Origin: Planctomycetota bacterium
Lineage (GTDB): Bacteria; Planctomycetota; Planctomycetia; Pirellulales; Thermoguttaceae
Reading direction: 5' to 3'
Assembly: GCA_029550925.1 (NCBI GenBank)
Contig: JAKPGL010000130.1
Coordinates: 1 to 64,000, forward strand
Length of the DNA stretch: 64,000 bases
Each line of letters starts with the position of its first letter. The stretch's first letter is position 1. A model generated the notes under the pieces. It searched no databases. It had not been told where the DNA came from and saw only the letters and a program-made list of their open reading frames with translations. Positions 38,189 to 48,883 of the stretch are shown in pieces. Made by a program: the position numbers and the translations under genes.

Positions 38189-38845
38189 CTATTCTCCGCC
38201 TTGGCCGTCCAGCAGGTGGAAGACGGCGTTCAGCGTGATCACTTTCATCTTTTCGCCCTGGAATCGCAAAATACTCACGCCGCAGTTGTCCTGGGTGATC
38301 CGCCGGTACTGGGCCAGCGGGATACCCAGCACATGGGCCAGCAGGCAACGGTTGACCACATTGTGGGCCACCACCGCAATGGATTGGCCTAGGTGGCGGG
38401 GAGCGATCTGGCCGAGGGCGGCGACGGTCCGCTCCTGGACCTGCTGGAAGTTTTCGCCCTCTGGATACCCATGACGACCGGCGTCGGCCTCGAACAGTTC
38501 GCACCACTGGGGGTCTTGCCGACGGATGGTTGCCCAGTCCATGCCTTCCCATCGACCCACATCGATCTCGGTCAAACCTTCCACTTCATAGACGGGCGCC
38601 TGGTGGGGCAGGGCGATCTGCTGGGCCGTCTCTCTGGCCCGGAGCAGGGGACTGGTATAAACCGCCTGGAGCCGGGCTTGGGCCAAAAGCTGGGCGGTTC
38701 GTTCGGCCTGCCATCGACCTTCCGGCGCCAGCGCCGCATCGAGCCTTCGGCCCTGAAGCCGCGGCGGCTGCGCCAGGTTGTGTTCTGTGGCGCCGTGCCG
38801 AATCAAATATACCAGGCAACTATCCGGGGCAGGGCAGGGGAGCAT
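38189..38845 (-). CDS. Histidine phosphatase (phosphoglycerate mutase-like)
   Basis: VYLIRHGATEHN; AVVAHNVVNRCLL; EGLTEIDVGRWEG. Confidence 0.9.
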   Translation of the reverse strand: MLPCPAPDSCLVYLIRHGATEHNLAQPPRLQGRRLDAALAPEGRWQAERTAQLLAQARLQAVYTSPLLRARETAQQIALPHQAPVYEVEGLTEIDVGRWEGMDWATIRRQDPQWCELFEADAGRHGYPEGENFQQVQERTVAALGQIAPRHLGQSIAVVAHNVVNRCLLAHVLGIPLAQYRRITQDNCGVSILRFQGEKMKVITLNAVFHLLDGQGGE

Positions 38846-38874
38846 AGGTTAATGATTTTTTGTACAATAGATGG

Positions 38875-39915
38875 TTATTTTGCGACTCGTTTGCTAGCCA
38901 ATCGGGCGGCCACGCGCAGGGCCTCGATCATCCCGGCCGTCTCCGCCCGGCGTTTCCAGGCAATGTCCATCGCTGTGCCGTGGGCCACGCTGGTCCGCAC
39001 GATCGGCAGGCCCAGCGTCACGTTGACCGCTCGATACATGCCCAGCAGTTTCAGGGCGATATGGCCCTGGTCGTGGTACAAGGCCACTACGGCGTCAAAC
39101 TGGCCGTCCCGCGCACGCACCATCAGGGTATCGACTGGCAAGGGGCCTTGGACATCGAGGCCCTCCTGGCGGGCCTGCTGGACGGCCGGTTGCAGGATGG
39201 TCTTTTCTTCCTGGCCGAACAGGCCCCCTTCGCCCGCATGGGGGTTCAGGGCGGCCAGGCCGATCCGCGGCCGCTTGCCCGCCGGCATAAGCTGACGCAT
39301 GAACTGGTCGGCCAATCGACACTTGGCCAAGATATTTTCCGATGTTAATTGCTCGAAGACCTGGCGCATAGCAGTGTGCAAAGTTACATGTACCACCGCC
39401 AGCCCGGCCGGCGAACGGATCTGCTCGTCCGGTCCCAGGTAGAGCATCATGGCGAAGTCCTGCACGCCGCACAAGCTGGCCAAAAGTTCTGTATGGCCGG
39501 GGTAGTCATACCCGGCCAGGTGCAGGGCCTCTTTATGCAGCGGGGCGGTGGTCAGGGCGTCGGCCTGCCCGGCCAAGACCAGTTGGGCCGCCTGCACCAC
39601 GGCCTGGTAGGCGGCCTGGCCAGCCCGGGGGTCCACGGTCCCAGGACGCACCTTCAACACTTCGTCCGGCCCACAGCAAAGACAAGGCAACGTCTGGGGC
39701 GATGGCTGGGCTTCGGCCGGCTCGGTAATTTCGACCACCTGGATGGGCAGACGCCACAATCGGGCGGCTCGTCGGAGGATTTCCGGTTGACCCACGACAA
39801 AGGGCCGACAGAGATCGTGGACAAATGTCTCTGTCCACGCCCCCACAATTACCTCCGGTCCCACACCAGCCGGATCTCCCATGCTAATGGCTATCGTCGG
39901 TCTGTGATCGGCCAC
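38875..39915 (-). CDS. pdxA: 4-hydroxythreonine-4-phosphate dehydrogenase
   Basis: RPTIAISMGDPAGVGPEV; GHTELLAS; ALNPHAGEGGLFGQEE; YHDQGHIALK; VRTSVAHGTAMDIA. GTG 39915 with upstream GGAGG. Confidence 0.95.
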   Translation of the reverse strand: MADHRPTIAISMGDPAGVGPEVIVGAWTETFVHDLCRPFVVGQPEILRRAARLWRLPIQVVEITEPAEAQPSPQTLPCLCCGPDEVLKVRPGTVDPRAGQAAYQAVVQAAQLVLAGQADALTTAPLHKEALHLAGYDYPGHTELLASLCGVQDFAMMLYLGPDEQIRSPAGLAVVHVTLHTAMRQVFEQLTSENILAKCRLADQFMRQLMPAGKRPRIGLAALNPHAGEGGLFGQEEKTILQPAVQQARQEGLDVQGPLPVDTLMVRARDGQFDAVVALYHDQGHIALKLLGMYRAVNVTLGLPIVRTSVAHGTAMDIAWKRRAETAGMIEALRVAARLASKRVAK

Positions 39916-40268
39916 AGCAAAAACCTCCAAAACTTTATATTCTAGTCCCTTGAGCAGGAAAGGAAAAGGAGGCTTTCGACGTATCCCGCCCACCGCCCCC
40001 ACCTCCTTGCACACCAAGGAGAGGAGAAGCACAATAAAGCCTTGCCCACAAGGGGGAAATCTCCGGGGTAGGGCAGGGGAGGGAAAAAGGACAGGGGGGC
40101 CCAATTTCCCCTCGCCCCCGGCGGGAGAGAGTCAGGGTGAGGGCCCAAATACCCGAACCGGCAAAAAGGTCATGTTGAGAAAAAGGGCAGGGCAGGGGGG
40201 CCATCGGACCATCGGCTGTTACTGTTCTAAGGCCCAACCGGCAAGGGGCCAAGAAAGGAGAACCCCAC

Positions 40269-40727
40269 ATGCGAGCCTGTATTCAGCGGGTAAGCCGGGC
40301 TGAGGTCCGCGTCGGCGGCCAGCCCTGCGCCCAGATAGGCCGGGGGATGCTCGTGCTTTTGGGCGTCGCCCAGGACGACACGGAAGCCGACGCTCGGCTT
40401 TTGGCCGACAAAGTGGCCGGGCTTCGGATCTTTGAAGATGCGGCGGGCAAAATGAACCTTGCCTTGGTGGATGTAGGCGGCAGCGTTCTGGTGGTCAGCC
40501 AGTTCACCTTGCTTGCCCAATGCTGGAACGGCCGTCGGCCCAGTTTTACCGAAGCCGCCCCCCCAGAAAAAGCCCAACAGCTTTACGAACTTTTCGTCCA
40601 GACCCTGGCCGAGCAGGACATCCCGGTTGCTACCGGCCGATTCCGCGAGCACATGGAAGTAGAACTGGTCAACGACGGCCCGGTTACCTTTGTGATCCAA
40701 ACCCACCTCGGCCAACCCGCCCGGTAA
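40269..40727 (+). CDS. dtd: D-aminoacyl-tRNA deacylase
   Basis: MRACIQRVSRAEVRVGG; LLVVSQFTL-like VLVVSQFTLLAQ; NDGPVTFVIQ. Confidence 0.95.
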   Translation: MRACIQRVSRAEVRVGGQPCAQIGRGMLVLLGVAQDDTEADARLLADKVAGLRIFEDAAGKMNLALVDVGGSVLVVSQFTLLAQCWNGRRPSFTEAAPPEKAQQLYELFVQTLAEQDIPVATGRFREHMEVELVNDGPVTFVIQTHLGQPAR

Positions 40728-41173
40728 TCCCCGCCCCCAGCCCTATGCCCTTTGCTACCAACCGAAGCCTCGCCCCTGGCGGGAGAGGGTGGCTCTTTCG
40801 CCTCTCCCTTGGCGGGAGAGGCCGGCTAGCCGTCAGGCTAGCCGGGTGAGGGGGAACAAGTGGGCAGCACAAGGAACCCTGGATTCCCGCTTGCGCGGGA
40901 ATGACAGTAGGGGAGGTACGGGAATGACAATTCAGCAGATCCCCTCCACTGCCGCCTGCACGGCAGGGACATTCTTGGGACTGCCGCTTTCACGGCAGGG
41001 ACCTGATAGAGTTTTTCGAGAGACGCCCGTACTTGCTGCATTCGGCGGAAGTGTTTCCATTATCCGGCCCGGCGGCGGTAGAGGAGCACTAGACAGACCA
41101 GCAGGCCGACGGCGCAAAGGATTTGGTCTTTTTGGGCCTGGAACGGTCCGATGTCGGCCCGGTAGCAATCGAT

Positions 41174-41896
41174 CTAGCACCGCAGGCTAAGCCAGAGCAG
41201 GGCGGCCCAAAGGGCGATCAAGCCTGGCCGACGCACGTATCGCTGAAGCACTAGCACCGCCGCCAGCACAACCAGGGCTGTCGCCGCCAGGTAAAGCTGG
41301 GTCGGATGCACTGGTCTCGGTCCAGTAAAGAGGATCGCCAGATCGTACTGGAGTTGATAAAGATGCGACAGGCTGCCGGGCGGAAATTGGACGGCCCAGG
41401 GCGCGGTGGTTTCTTTTCCGAAGCAGCAACCCGCCCCATAACAGCCGAGCCGCACGATCGCCATCGCCGCTGCGGCGGCTGGGGCCAGGGCGTCGAGCAT
41501 CCGCCAGGGATCCAGGCGGAGCGCACGGCTGAGGGGCCATCCGACCGCTGCCGCCGCCAAGAAACCCCCCAATAGATAAAAATGGCCGAAATCCAGAATC
41601 AGAAGCTCGTTCCATGGTTTGGAGAACCCGTCCGGTCGGAGCGCGCCATAGGCAATCCGGGCGCCGACCAGCATCGAGACCGTTACTGCCAGGACATACC
41701 AGGCAGCCGACCCAACCCCGCCGCCTTGCCGACGCACCCCGAACCAACCTACTAAACAGAATACAAACAATCCCGCGGTGAGGGCGGCGCTATAAGTTGG
41801 CAGATTCCAACTGCCGCCTATCCAGGGCAGTCGCAAAAGCGTAGGATACATGGGGTCTATCCGCAAACCGGCGAAGTCGCCGCTGATACGTCGCAC
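41174..41896 (-). CDS. Prolipoprotein diacylglyceryl transferase family protein
   Basis: GGFLAAAAVGWPLSRALRLDP, IVRLGCYGAGCCFGKET, RPVHPTQLY; multiple TM segments. Confidence 0.82.
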   Translation of the reverse strand: MRRISGDFAGLRIDPMYPTLLRLPWIGGSWNLPTYSAALTAGLFVFCLVGWFGVRRQGGGVGSAAWYVLAVTVSMLVGARIAYGALRPDGFSKPWNELLILDFGHFYLLGGFLAAAAVGWPLSRALRLDPWRMLDALAPAAAAAMAIVRLGCYGAGCCFGKETTAPWAVQFPPGSLSHLYQLQYDLAILFTGPRPVHPTQLYLAATALVVLAAVLVLQRYVRRPGLIALWAALLWLSLRC

Positions 41897-41912
41897 TCAG
41901 GGCGTTTTAGTT

Positions 41913-42915
41913 TTAGGGTCGCACCGGTCTTACTTGGGAGACGTTCCAGGAGTATTTCACGGTCGCGCGGGCTTCGCCCATCGGCACCGAGACATTGCCA
42001 GCACCCCGGATGGTCCACGCGCTATTGATGAACTGAAATTCACCTTCCAAGGCCCATCGTCGCCCTTGGAGAGTCATCTGACTTGAAAAGCGAGCATCCG
42101 AAAGGGAGTAGGAACCGTCGATAGGGCCGACTGCTTGTACCTTTTCGTCTTTGGACTTTTTTTCCGGCGTTAGTTCCACGACCATTCGGCCAGCGGCTGG
42201 TCCAGTGGGCGTCAGATCCATGGTCAACTGGAACTGAGCGCCATCGATCTGTTGGCATCGCTTGGGCGGTTGGTTTTCCGCGGAGAGGAAGGCTTCTTGG
42301 ATGATCAGGCGGCCTATCCATCGGCCCGCCACGTTTTCGGGCATATTGGCCGGTACGGTAAAGGGAATCTTGATTTCCGGATAGGCGAAAAACTCCTTTC
42401 CGTTCACATAGACGGTGCGCTGGAGCTGGGCGGTGTATTTACCGGGTTTTTCCAATGGGTACTCCTGCTCCGGTGGATCGGAGGTCCAGTCTTCGGTTTC
42501 CGGTTTGCCATCTGGTCCGGTCCAGCGGTCTTTGACGGAGATGGCGGGCCGATCGGGCGGATCGAAGATATCCTCCGCCAATTTCCGCACCCGATTGATC
42601 GCCTTGGGTAAGGAGTCGGTGGTACGGAGGGTAACGGTAACTTTATCCACCTTAGGGGCGCCGCCGCGGAAGCCGTCTTTCGGATCGAGTTCGCATGTTG
42701 CTTGCGGCGGGTGTTGGCCTAGTTGGTCCAGCACGTTTCGAAACCCGCTGCGTTTTTTTTCTCGCCAAAGTTGCGTGATCTTCGGCTGGACGTCGGCGTA
42801 TAACCCATCGGGAGGCAGGTCTTTCAAGGTTGGCTCCTTGGCTGTGGCTTTCTGAGCGGCCTGCTTGAGGAAGGCAGGGTAGGGGAGGTATAGCCGGTGC
42901 AGTTCGCCCAGGGCA
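41913..42915 (-). CDS. Hypothetical protein, 5' end uncertain
   Basis: Frame continuous to 43448 but upstream part overlaps the next gene in another frame; no in-frame ATG near the expected start, which coincides with GGGCAGGGG repeats. Confidence 0.55.
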
Positions 42916-42991
42916 GGGGAGAGCAGGGCAGGGGGGCAGGAGATAAATAGAGAGAGATGTTCATGTGCCTGACTGTCCCCAATCAGCCCCT

Positions 42992-43939
42992 CTACCGCCA
43001 CAGGCGGAAGCGGGTGCCTTCTTCGGCCTGGGCGGTGGGCGGTTCTGAGCCGGTAGGATTCGACGGTTGGGAACCAGTGGGACGGGCCGACGGTGGAGAA
43101 CCGGAAGGAGACGACGGCGCAGCGTCTGGACGGGATGGGGTTTGGCCGGAGACGCTCGATTCTGGCTGCTTCGATGGTGATTCCGGCTGCTGGCTGCTGG
43201 ACCGGCTGTGCGGTTGGGTCAGGACGTTTTCCAGGGCGGCTAGGCGATCCCGCTGGGACTCCCAAAACTTTGCCTGGGCCTCCACGTAACGCCGTTGTAC
43301 GCCCTCCATCCAGGCCGGCTCGAAAAAGACCACCACCACCAGAAGCCCCAACACCCCGTAGCTGAGCAGGTTCGACCAGGCGTGCGAACCCCAGAGTTTC
43401 AAGGCCGTTCCGAAGGACCGGCGCAGCTTCCATCGGCCGCGCACCCACTCCAGGCTATAAAGCTCATCCAACACCAGATGGCTTAGATACCCGAGCAGCA
43501 CCCCGCCCGCCTTGTACCACCGCAGGGCCGTCTCCTGCCCCGAAGCCAGCAAAAAGGCGATCAGGAAAAACGCCCCGGCGGCAGGCAAACTGTGGAACAT
43601 CCCCCGATGCACCGTGAAATGCTTCAAAAACCAGGCCAAGCCAAACCGGATCAGCAGATAACTGCCCGCCCCGACGAGCACCAACAGTTCCGGCGCCAGG
43701 CCGAATGTCCGGAGCCGTTCCAGCAGCATCATCGGCACGACCGCCGCTGCAAAGGCCACGCTTTCCCGAAGCGGTCGGCCAGAACCGCTGTCCAAATCCG
43801 GAAGCATCCCGCACACGCCGCACAGCCCGCCCGCCAGCAGGCTGGTCGAAAGCGGCACATCGTACCAACCATAAGCAGCCGCCCCGTAGGCGGCGCCCAG
43901 GACGCTGCTGGTGGCAATGTGAGTTACAAAATCGGCCAT
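42992..43939 (-). CDS. YdjM/DUF457-like membrane-bound metal-dependent hydrolase
   Basis: DFVTHIATSSVLGAAYG; GMLPDLDS; HRGMFHSLPAAGAFF; HLVLDELYSLEW. Confidence 0.85.
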   Translation of the reverse strand: MADFVTHIATSSVLGAAYGAAAYGWYDVPLSTSLLAGGLCGVCGMLPDLDSGSGRPLRESVAFAAAVVPMMLLERLRTFGLAPELLVLVGAGSYLLIRFGLAWFLKHFTVHRGMFHSLPAAGAFFLIAFLLASGQETALRWYKAGGVLLGYLSHLVLDELYSLEWVRGRWKLRRSFGTALKLWGSHAWSNLLSYGVLGLLVVVVFFEPAWMEGVQRRYVEAQAKFWESQRDRLAALENVLTQPHSRSSSQQPESPSKQPESSVSGQTPSRPDAAPSSPSGSPPSARPTGSQPSNPTGSEPPTAQAEEGTRFRLWR

Positions 43940-44325
43940 TACGGCAACTCCTTTCGCGGCAGTCCCCACGAAGTAGCATGGGCGTTCCCGCCCAGGGGGG
44001 CAACCGATTGCCGCCCACCGCAGTTGCAACCGGCAGGCCCGAAAAACCAAGGCATCCTCAACACGGAATTCCTAGTGCTTTGGGAGAAAGTGTACGTGAT
44101 TTTGGTCTTTTGGACCAAGAGCATTTCTTGTGGGTGATTCTCTCTTTTGCCTATTCTTTCTATTTTTACCGTCTAAAGATTCGTGGATTGCTCTTTTGGG
44201 ACGGAGACCGTTGAGCTATATTGCCGGTTGAGTTGCTCCTGTTAGGGCAGAGGCCCTCCCTCTGCCGGATTTTAGCGGCGTAGGCAGGGCCTACGCCCTA
44301 CTTTTGCCAGGAGGAGCCATTACTC

Positions 44326-45192
44326 ATGGGCAACTTTCCGCTGCATCCGTATGACGTGGTGATGCTGGTGATTTTGGCCGCGGCGACCTTTTTTGGTCTT
44401 TGGAAGGGGTTGGCCTGGCAGGTGGCGTCGGTGGCCTCGTTTGTGTTGAGCTATTTTGTGGCCGTTCAAGGCAGTAGTTCCTTGGCCCCGCTTTTGCCGT
44501 TGCAAGCGCCTTGGAATCATTTGGCCGCCATGCTGATTTTGTTTGTGGCCACTTCGGCGGCTGTTTGGCTGGTGTTTCGGTTGGTGGCTGGGGTGATCGA
44601 CAAGATCCAACTGAAGGCGTTCGATCGGCAATTGGGGGCGCTGCTGGGGCTGTTCAAGGGAGTGTTGATTTGTTTAGTAGTTACCTTCTTTGCGGTAACC
44701 CTTTCGGAAAGCCTTCGGCAAGAGGTACTTCGCGCCCGGAGCGGCTATTACATCGCCCTGCTGATTGACCGGATTAAACCGGTCTTGCCGACGGAGGTCC
44801 GAGACCTGGTCGGCCAGTATATTGAAGAACTCGACCAGAAGCTGCAACAGCCTGCCGCGCCGGAGAGCAATGACCAGCAGAATCCGCAGAATCCTCTGGA
44901 GGGGCTCTTTCCGCCTGCTCGTCCCGGGAATTCCAATGGTGGTAGGGGCGAGGTCGGCTCCACGACGCCGGGATCGAACATCCCCTGGGGGACAATTCCT
45001 GGCGCAGCGGCCGAGGCGGCGGCAGGATTGTCGGACTTTTTTTCTCGGCATGGGGCTTCCGGGAGCGGCGGCTCGACTCCATCGGGCAACCCCCTGAGAA
45101 ATTCTGCCCAAGCGCCGTCGGCCGAGCCTCCTTCCGGTCCATCGCAACCAAAAAGCGATGCGCCTTTGGCGCCGCTGGTTCCGATTCGGTAA
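44326..45192 (+). CDS. CvpA-family membrane protein
   Basis: YDVVMLVILAAATFFGLWKGLAWQVASVASFVLSYFVA; DRQLGALLGLFKGVLICLVV. Confidence 0.85.
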   Translation: MGNFPLHPYDVVMLVILAAATFFGLWKGLAWQVASVASFVLSYFVAVQGSSSLAPLLPLQAPWNHLAAMLILFVATSAAVWLVFRLVAGVIDKIQLKAFDRQLGALLGLFKGVLICLVVTFFAVTLSESLRQEVLRARSGYYIALLIDRIKPVLPTEVRDLVGQYIEELDQKLQQPAAPESNDQQNPQNPLEGLFPPARPGNSNGGRGEVGSTTPGSNIPWGTIPGAAAEAAAGLSDFFSRHGASGSGGSTPSGNPLRNSAQAPSAEPPSGPSQPKSDAPLAPLVPIR

Positions 45193-45206
45193 AGGCCGCC
45201 CCGTAC

Positions 45207-45355
45207 CGTCGGCTGTTAGCCGGCATCTTGTAGCGCCGCCTGTTTAGGCGGCGACGTACCGCCCGCTGTTTAGCGGGCGCCATTGGCTCAGGCTGGACAG
45301 CCTAAGTTACGTACCGTCGGCTGTTAGCCGGCGAGGTAACGTTGGCGGTTAATCG
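45207..45355. repeat. Mosaic palindromic repeat block
   Basis: CGTCGGCTGTTAGCCGGC, CGCCGCCTGTTTAGGCGGCG, CGCCCGCTGTTTAGCGGGCG, GGCTCAGGCTGGACAGCCTAAGTTACGTA. Confidence 0.88.
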
Positions 45356-45635
45356 TGGGCGGATTTGGGTTTTTGCGGGAATTTTGGGCTTTCTGACCGA
45401 ACATAAGAAAGATTATCGGACGTTCCCGCGGGACCGTCTTCCGTAACTTTCCGCCGATTGGAGCACGGGCTTCCAGACCGTAAAACTTCATGGGTAAAAG
45501 TTGGTTCTCTCCCGGTTATATCTCTCTGCGGTGAGAACGAAAACATTTTACCGCGAGGGACGCTTTCGCGCAGCGGACGCAGAAAAGAAGCAGCAGAAAA
45601 GAGATTGCCCGTGCTCCCGGAACGCCCTGGATAGG

Positions 45636-46496
45636 CTACCGATGCTCGACGTGCAAACTGGGAAGAGCTTTTTTCAGTTGGTCGATGCCGTCCTTGGTGA
45701 CCCGAGTGTCCCGGAGATTCAGTTGGCCGAGCTGGGGGAGAAGTTCCAGATGTTTTAGGCCCGCATCCGTTACCGCGTCGCCGTCCAGCAGAAGCCAACG
45801 GAGGTCTTTCAGTTTGGCCAGTTCGGCCAGTCCTTGGTCCGTTACCTGGGTTTCCGACAGATCCAGGACTTTGAGATTCGGTAGGGCCGCCAAGTGGGCC
45901 AGCCCAGCGTCCGTAACGGCGGTTTTTCGTAGATGGAGCACTTCCAGTTGCTCCAACGGGGCCAGATGGGCCAAACCTCCATCGGCAATCGGCGTTTCGT
46001 TAAGGACCAAAGAAGCCAACGACCGAACCTTGGCCACATAAACAAGCTGCTCGTCCGTAATCGGCATTCCGGTCAGGTTTAAAGAGTTAAGTCGCACCAG
46101 CATCGCCAACTGCGTCAAACTTTCCTCAGACAATGCCTTGGGGTTTGTAAAATGGACGCTGGTTACCCCTTGCTGAGGACCTTCAAAGATGACCAGGGCG
46201 CCGGATTTTCGGAGGACCTTGGCGGCGGCTAGCTCGGCGTCCCTCTGGGACTGAGAAAGAGATGACTCTTGTAGTTGGGCGACGAGATGGGCCAGACTGT
46301 CAGAAAATCCCGGTTGGAATCGGCTGAGAATCCAAAGCCCGATCGCCCCCGCCAAAAGGAGAAGCCAGAGACTCCACCGAAAATACTTCCAGCCGTTGAC
46401 AGAAGGTCGGTCCCCGTCTGGCCTTTGCACCCCGGCGACCTCGGGCATTGAAGAATCGGCAGAAGATGACGGAGAGGCGGAGTCGTTCAGCGACAT
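45636..46496 (-). CDS. Leucine-rich-repeat protein, membrane anchored
   Basis: ATG 46496; TM WSLWLLLLAGAIGLWIL; repeats LKVLDLSETQVTDQGLAELAKLKDLRWLLLDGDAVTDAGLKHLE. Confidence 0.88.
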   Translation of the reverse strand: MSLNDSASPSSSADSSMPEVAGVQRPDGDRPSVNGWKYFRWSLWLLLLAGAIGLWILSRFQPGFSDSLAHLVAQLQESSLSQSQRDAELAAAKVLRKSGALVIFEGPQQGVTSVHFTNPKALSEESLTQLAMLVRLNSLNLTGMPITDEQLVYVAKVRSLASLVLNETPIADGGLAHLAPLEQLEVLHLRKTAVTDAGLAHLAALPNLKVLDLSETQVTDQGLAELAKLKDLRWLLLDGDAVTDAGLKHLELLPQLGQLNLRDTRVTKDGIDQLKKALPSLHVEHR

Positions 46497-46498
46497 CG

Positions 46499-47650
46499 TC
46501 AAGACTCGGGAGGGATGGTGGAGGGAGTTTGCGCCACAGGGGCAGGTTGACCGTTCGAGGAAGCATCTTCCGAAGATGCGGCGATCTCCGTAGGACTTTG
46601 TACCGCAGGAGGCGTTTGTCGGCCAGGCGGTCCTTGGGGGGCCAATTCCCGAACCCCATTCCACACCAACATCCATTGGCCGGCGGCGTCTCGTTCAAAA
46701 AACATCCCCAGACGGCGGAACTTTTGATACCTCGCCTCGAGCAATTCCGGCGTGGGAATGTGGACCAGTTCCCGGAGCGCACCCCGCAGATACATTTTCA
46801 GCCGGGCGGCCATCAGACCCGGGTCCCGATGCGCCCCGCCCAACGGCTCCGGAAGCACCTCGTCGATCAGGCCCAATCGGAGGAGGTCTTGCGAGGTGAG
46901 TTTCAGCGCCTTGGCGGCCTGTTCTTTGAAGGCGGCGCTTTTCCACAAAATGCCGGCGCATCCTTCTGGGCTGATGACCGAATAGTAGGCATACTGGAGC
47001 ATGGCGATCCGGTCGCCCACGCCGATCCCTAAGGCCCCGCCGGAACCGCCTTCGCCAATCACCACACAGATGATCGGCGTTGGCAGCCGGGCCATCTCAA
47101 ACATCGACTGGGCGATCACATAGGCCTGGCCCCGTTCCTCGGCCCCAATGCCCGGATAGGCCCCGCCGGTGTCGATCAGGCAGATGACCGGCAGATGAAA
47201 CTTGGTGGCCAAATGCATTTTGGCGATGGCCTTTCGATACCCTTCCGGATGGGCACAGCCGTAATTACATACGGTCCGCTCTTTGAGGTTTTTACCCTTC
47301 TGATGGCCGACCACCATCACTTTGAAACCGTCCAGACGCGCCCAGCCGGTCCGCAAGGCCCGATCATCGCCGAAACATTTATCGCCGTGCAGTTCGACGA
47401 ACTCCTCGAAACACAAACTGAGGTAGTCGGTCAGCATGGGCCGATCGGGATGCCGGGCCACTTCCACGATCTGCCAAGGCTCCAGATGGTCGTAAATCCG
47501 GCGCGTCAGCTCCATGATCTCCCGCCGGAGCCGACGTATCTCTTCCCGGATTTCCGGTGTGGTAGGCTGCGCGCGTTCCAGCCGGTCTTTCCGGGCTTCT
47601 AGTTCGTAAATCGGCCGCTCAAAAGCTAATCGAAATTCATGCGTTGCCAT
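46499..47650 (-). CDS. accA: Acetyl-CoA carboxylase carboxyltransferase subunit alpha
   Basis: FVELHGDKCFGDDRAL; FHLPVICLIDTGGAYPGIGAEERGQA; VIGEGGSGGALGIGVGDR; SPEGCAGILWKS. Confidence 0.96.
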   Translation of the reverse strand: MATHEFRLAFERPIYELEARKDRLERAQPTTPEIREEIRRLRREIMELTRRIYDHLEPWQIVEVARHPDRPMLTDYLSLCFEEFVELHGDKCFGDDRALRTGWARLDGFKVMVVGHQKGKNLKERTVCNYGCAHPEGYRKAIAKMHLATKFHLPVICLIDTGGAYPGIGAEERGQAYVIAQSMFEMARLPTPIICVVIGEGGSGGALGIGVGDRIAMLQYAYYSVISPEGCAGILWKSAAFKEQAAKALKLTSQDLLRLGLIDEVLPEPLGGAHRDPGLMAARLKMYLRGALRELVHIPTPELLEARYQKFRRLGMFFERDAAGQWMLVWNGVRELAPQGPPGRQTPPAVQSPTEIAASSEDASSNGQPAPVAQTPSTIPPES

Positions 47651-47983
47651 AGCTGTTTGTAGGCAATTCGTCCCAGGACTTGAAAGAGAGGCAGATGTTT
47701 CTCCCTTTCCTGTTTTAGGGGCTGCATACCCCCCAAAGCCGCTCGTAGGTAATGCGTTGGAACCCCACTTTAACCTAGTTCTTCTCGGTCTTTTTGGAAA
47801 GACCTACCCACCTTAACTTCGACCCAAAAAGGAGTATTTCTTGGAGATATTCCTACTGGAGGAAAGCAAGCAACTTTTGCCTCCTGAAATGGTTCAAAAT
47901 AGATGATTTACGCAAAATAGATAAAAAGTTGCGGATATTTTTTGTTATGTTGGTAGTCTGTGCAACCCTCCTGGGAAGGGGGA

Positions 47984-48883
47984 TCAAGACGATCCGGGGG
48001 CGGTTTTGCCTGCCGGTAGTTCCGGCGGGCGTGGCAATTGACGAAAAAGCTTGATGATCCGCAATTCGTCCAGGAATTCTTCCACGGATCGGGGCCGGTC
48101 TTTGGGCCGTTTGGCCATCGCCCGTTTTAATAGTTGCGCAAACTCCGGAGTCGCATTTTTCGCCACGGCGTCCAATAACGGCGGTGCCGCCTTCAAGTGC
48201 TTATTGAGCAGTTCGTTGGAGGTAACTCCGGTAAAAGGCGGTCGCCCTGCCGCCAGCTCAAACAGGGTACAGGCCAGACTGTATAAATCGGAGCGCTCAT
48301 CGACGGGTTCGCCACGGATTTGTTCGGGCGACATATAACTGCGGGTTCCTTGAATCTGGCGGGATCGGGGCGCAAAAAGCCGCAACAGCAAACCGCGCCG
48401 ACGCTGCGCCAAGCCAAAGTCGATCAGTTTTACCTCGCCCTGATCGTTGACCAGGAAGTTATCCGGCTTAATATCCCGGTGGATCCAGCCTTGCTGGTTG
48501 AAATAGGCGACGGCCTCCGTGGCTTGGAGAATGATTTTCGGCAGCAGAGGGGCGATCTTGTCGATCCCTTGACGGATGCGGGTTTTCATATTGGGGGCCG
48601 AAAACCATTCCATCGCCAAATAGGGCAACCCCCGATGCGTCCCGTATTCAAAAATCCGAATCACGCGGGGATGATCGAAACGATGGCCGACTTTGTATTC
48701 CCACCGTAAAAGCCCGAGCTGTTCTCGGTTTTTCCGATACTGTTCCAAAAGCACTTTCAGCCCCACAAATTGGCCGGTCGCATCGTTGATCGCCTGCCAG
48801 ATTTGCCGGGTTTGGCTGGTATTGACCACATTCAACAGTCGGTAGGGGCCAATATAGCCAGGGGCTTCGGATGCCTTGCTCAC
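47984..48883 (-). CDS. Serine/threonine protein kinase-like protein
   Basis: HRDIKPDNFLVN, IDFGLA, SPEQIRGEPVDERSDLYSLACTLFEL; glycine-rich loop degenerate. Confidence 0.9.
   Translation of the reverse strand: MSKASEAPGYIGPYRLLNVVNTSQTRQIWQAINDATGQFVGLKVLLEQYRKNREQLGLLRWEYKVGHRFDHPRVIRIFEYGTHRGLPYLAMEWFSAPNMKTRIRQGIDKIAPLLPKIILQATEAVAYFNQQGWIHRDIKPDNFLVNDQGEVKLIDFGLAQRRRGLLLRLFAPRSRQIQGTRSYMSPEQIRGEPVDERSDLYSLACTLFELAAGRPPFTGVTSNELLNKHLKAAPPLLDAVAKNATPEFAQLLKRAMAKRPKDRPRSVEEFLDELRIIKLFRQLPRPPELPAGKTAPGSS

Noticed and set aside
40790-40860. GGCGGGAGAGG...GGGTGAGGGGGA repeats (also near 40110, 50410 and 50500) as a novel element.
   Set aside because: This looks like the common CCCTCACCC/GGGAGAGGG dispersed repeat seen in many bacteria; noted but not novel by itself.
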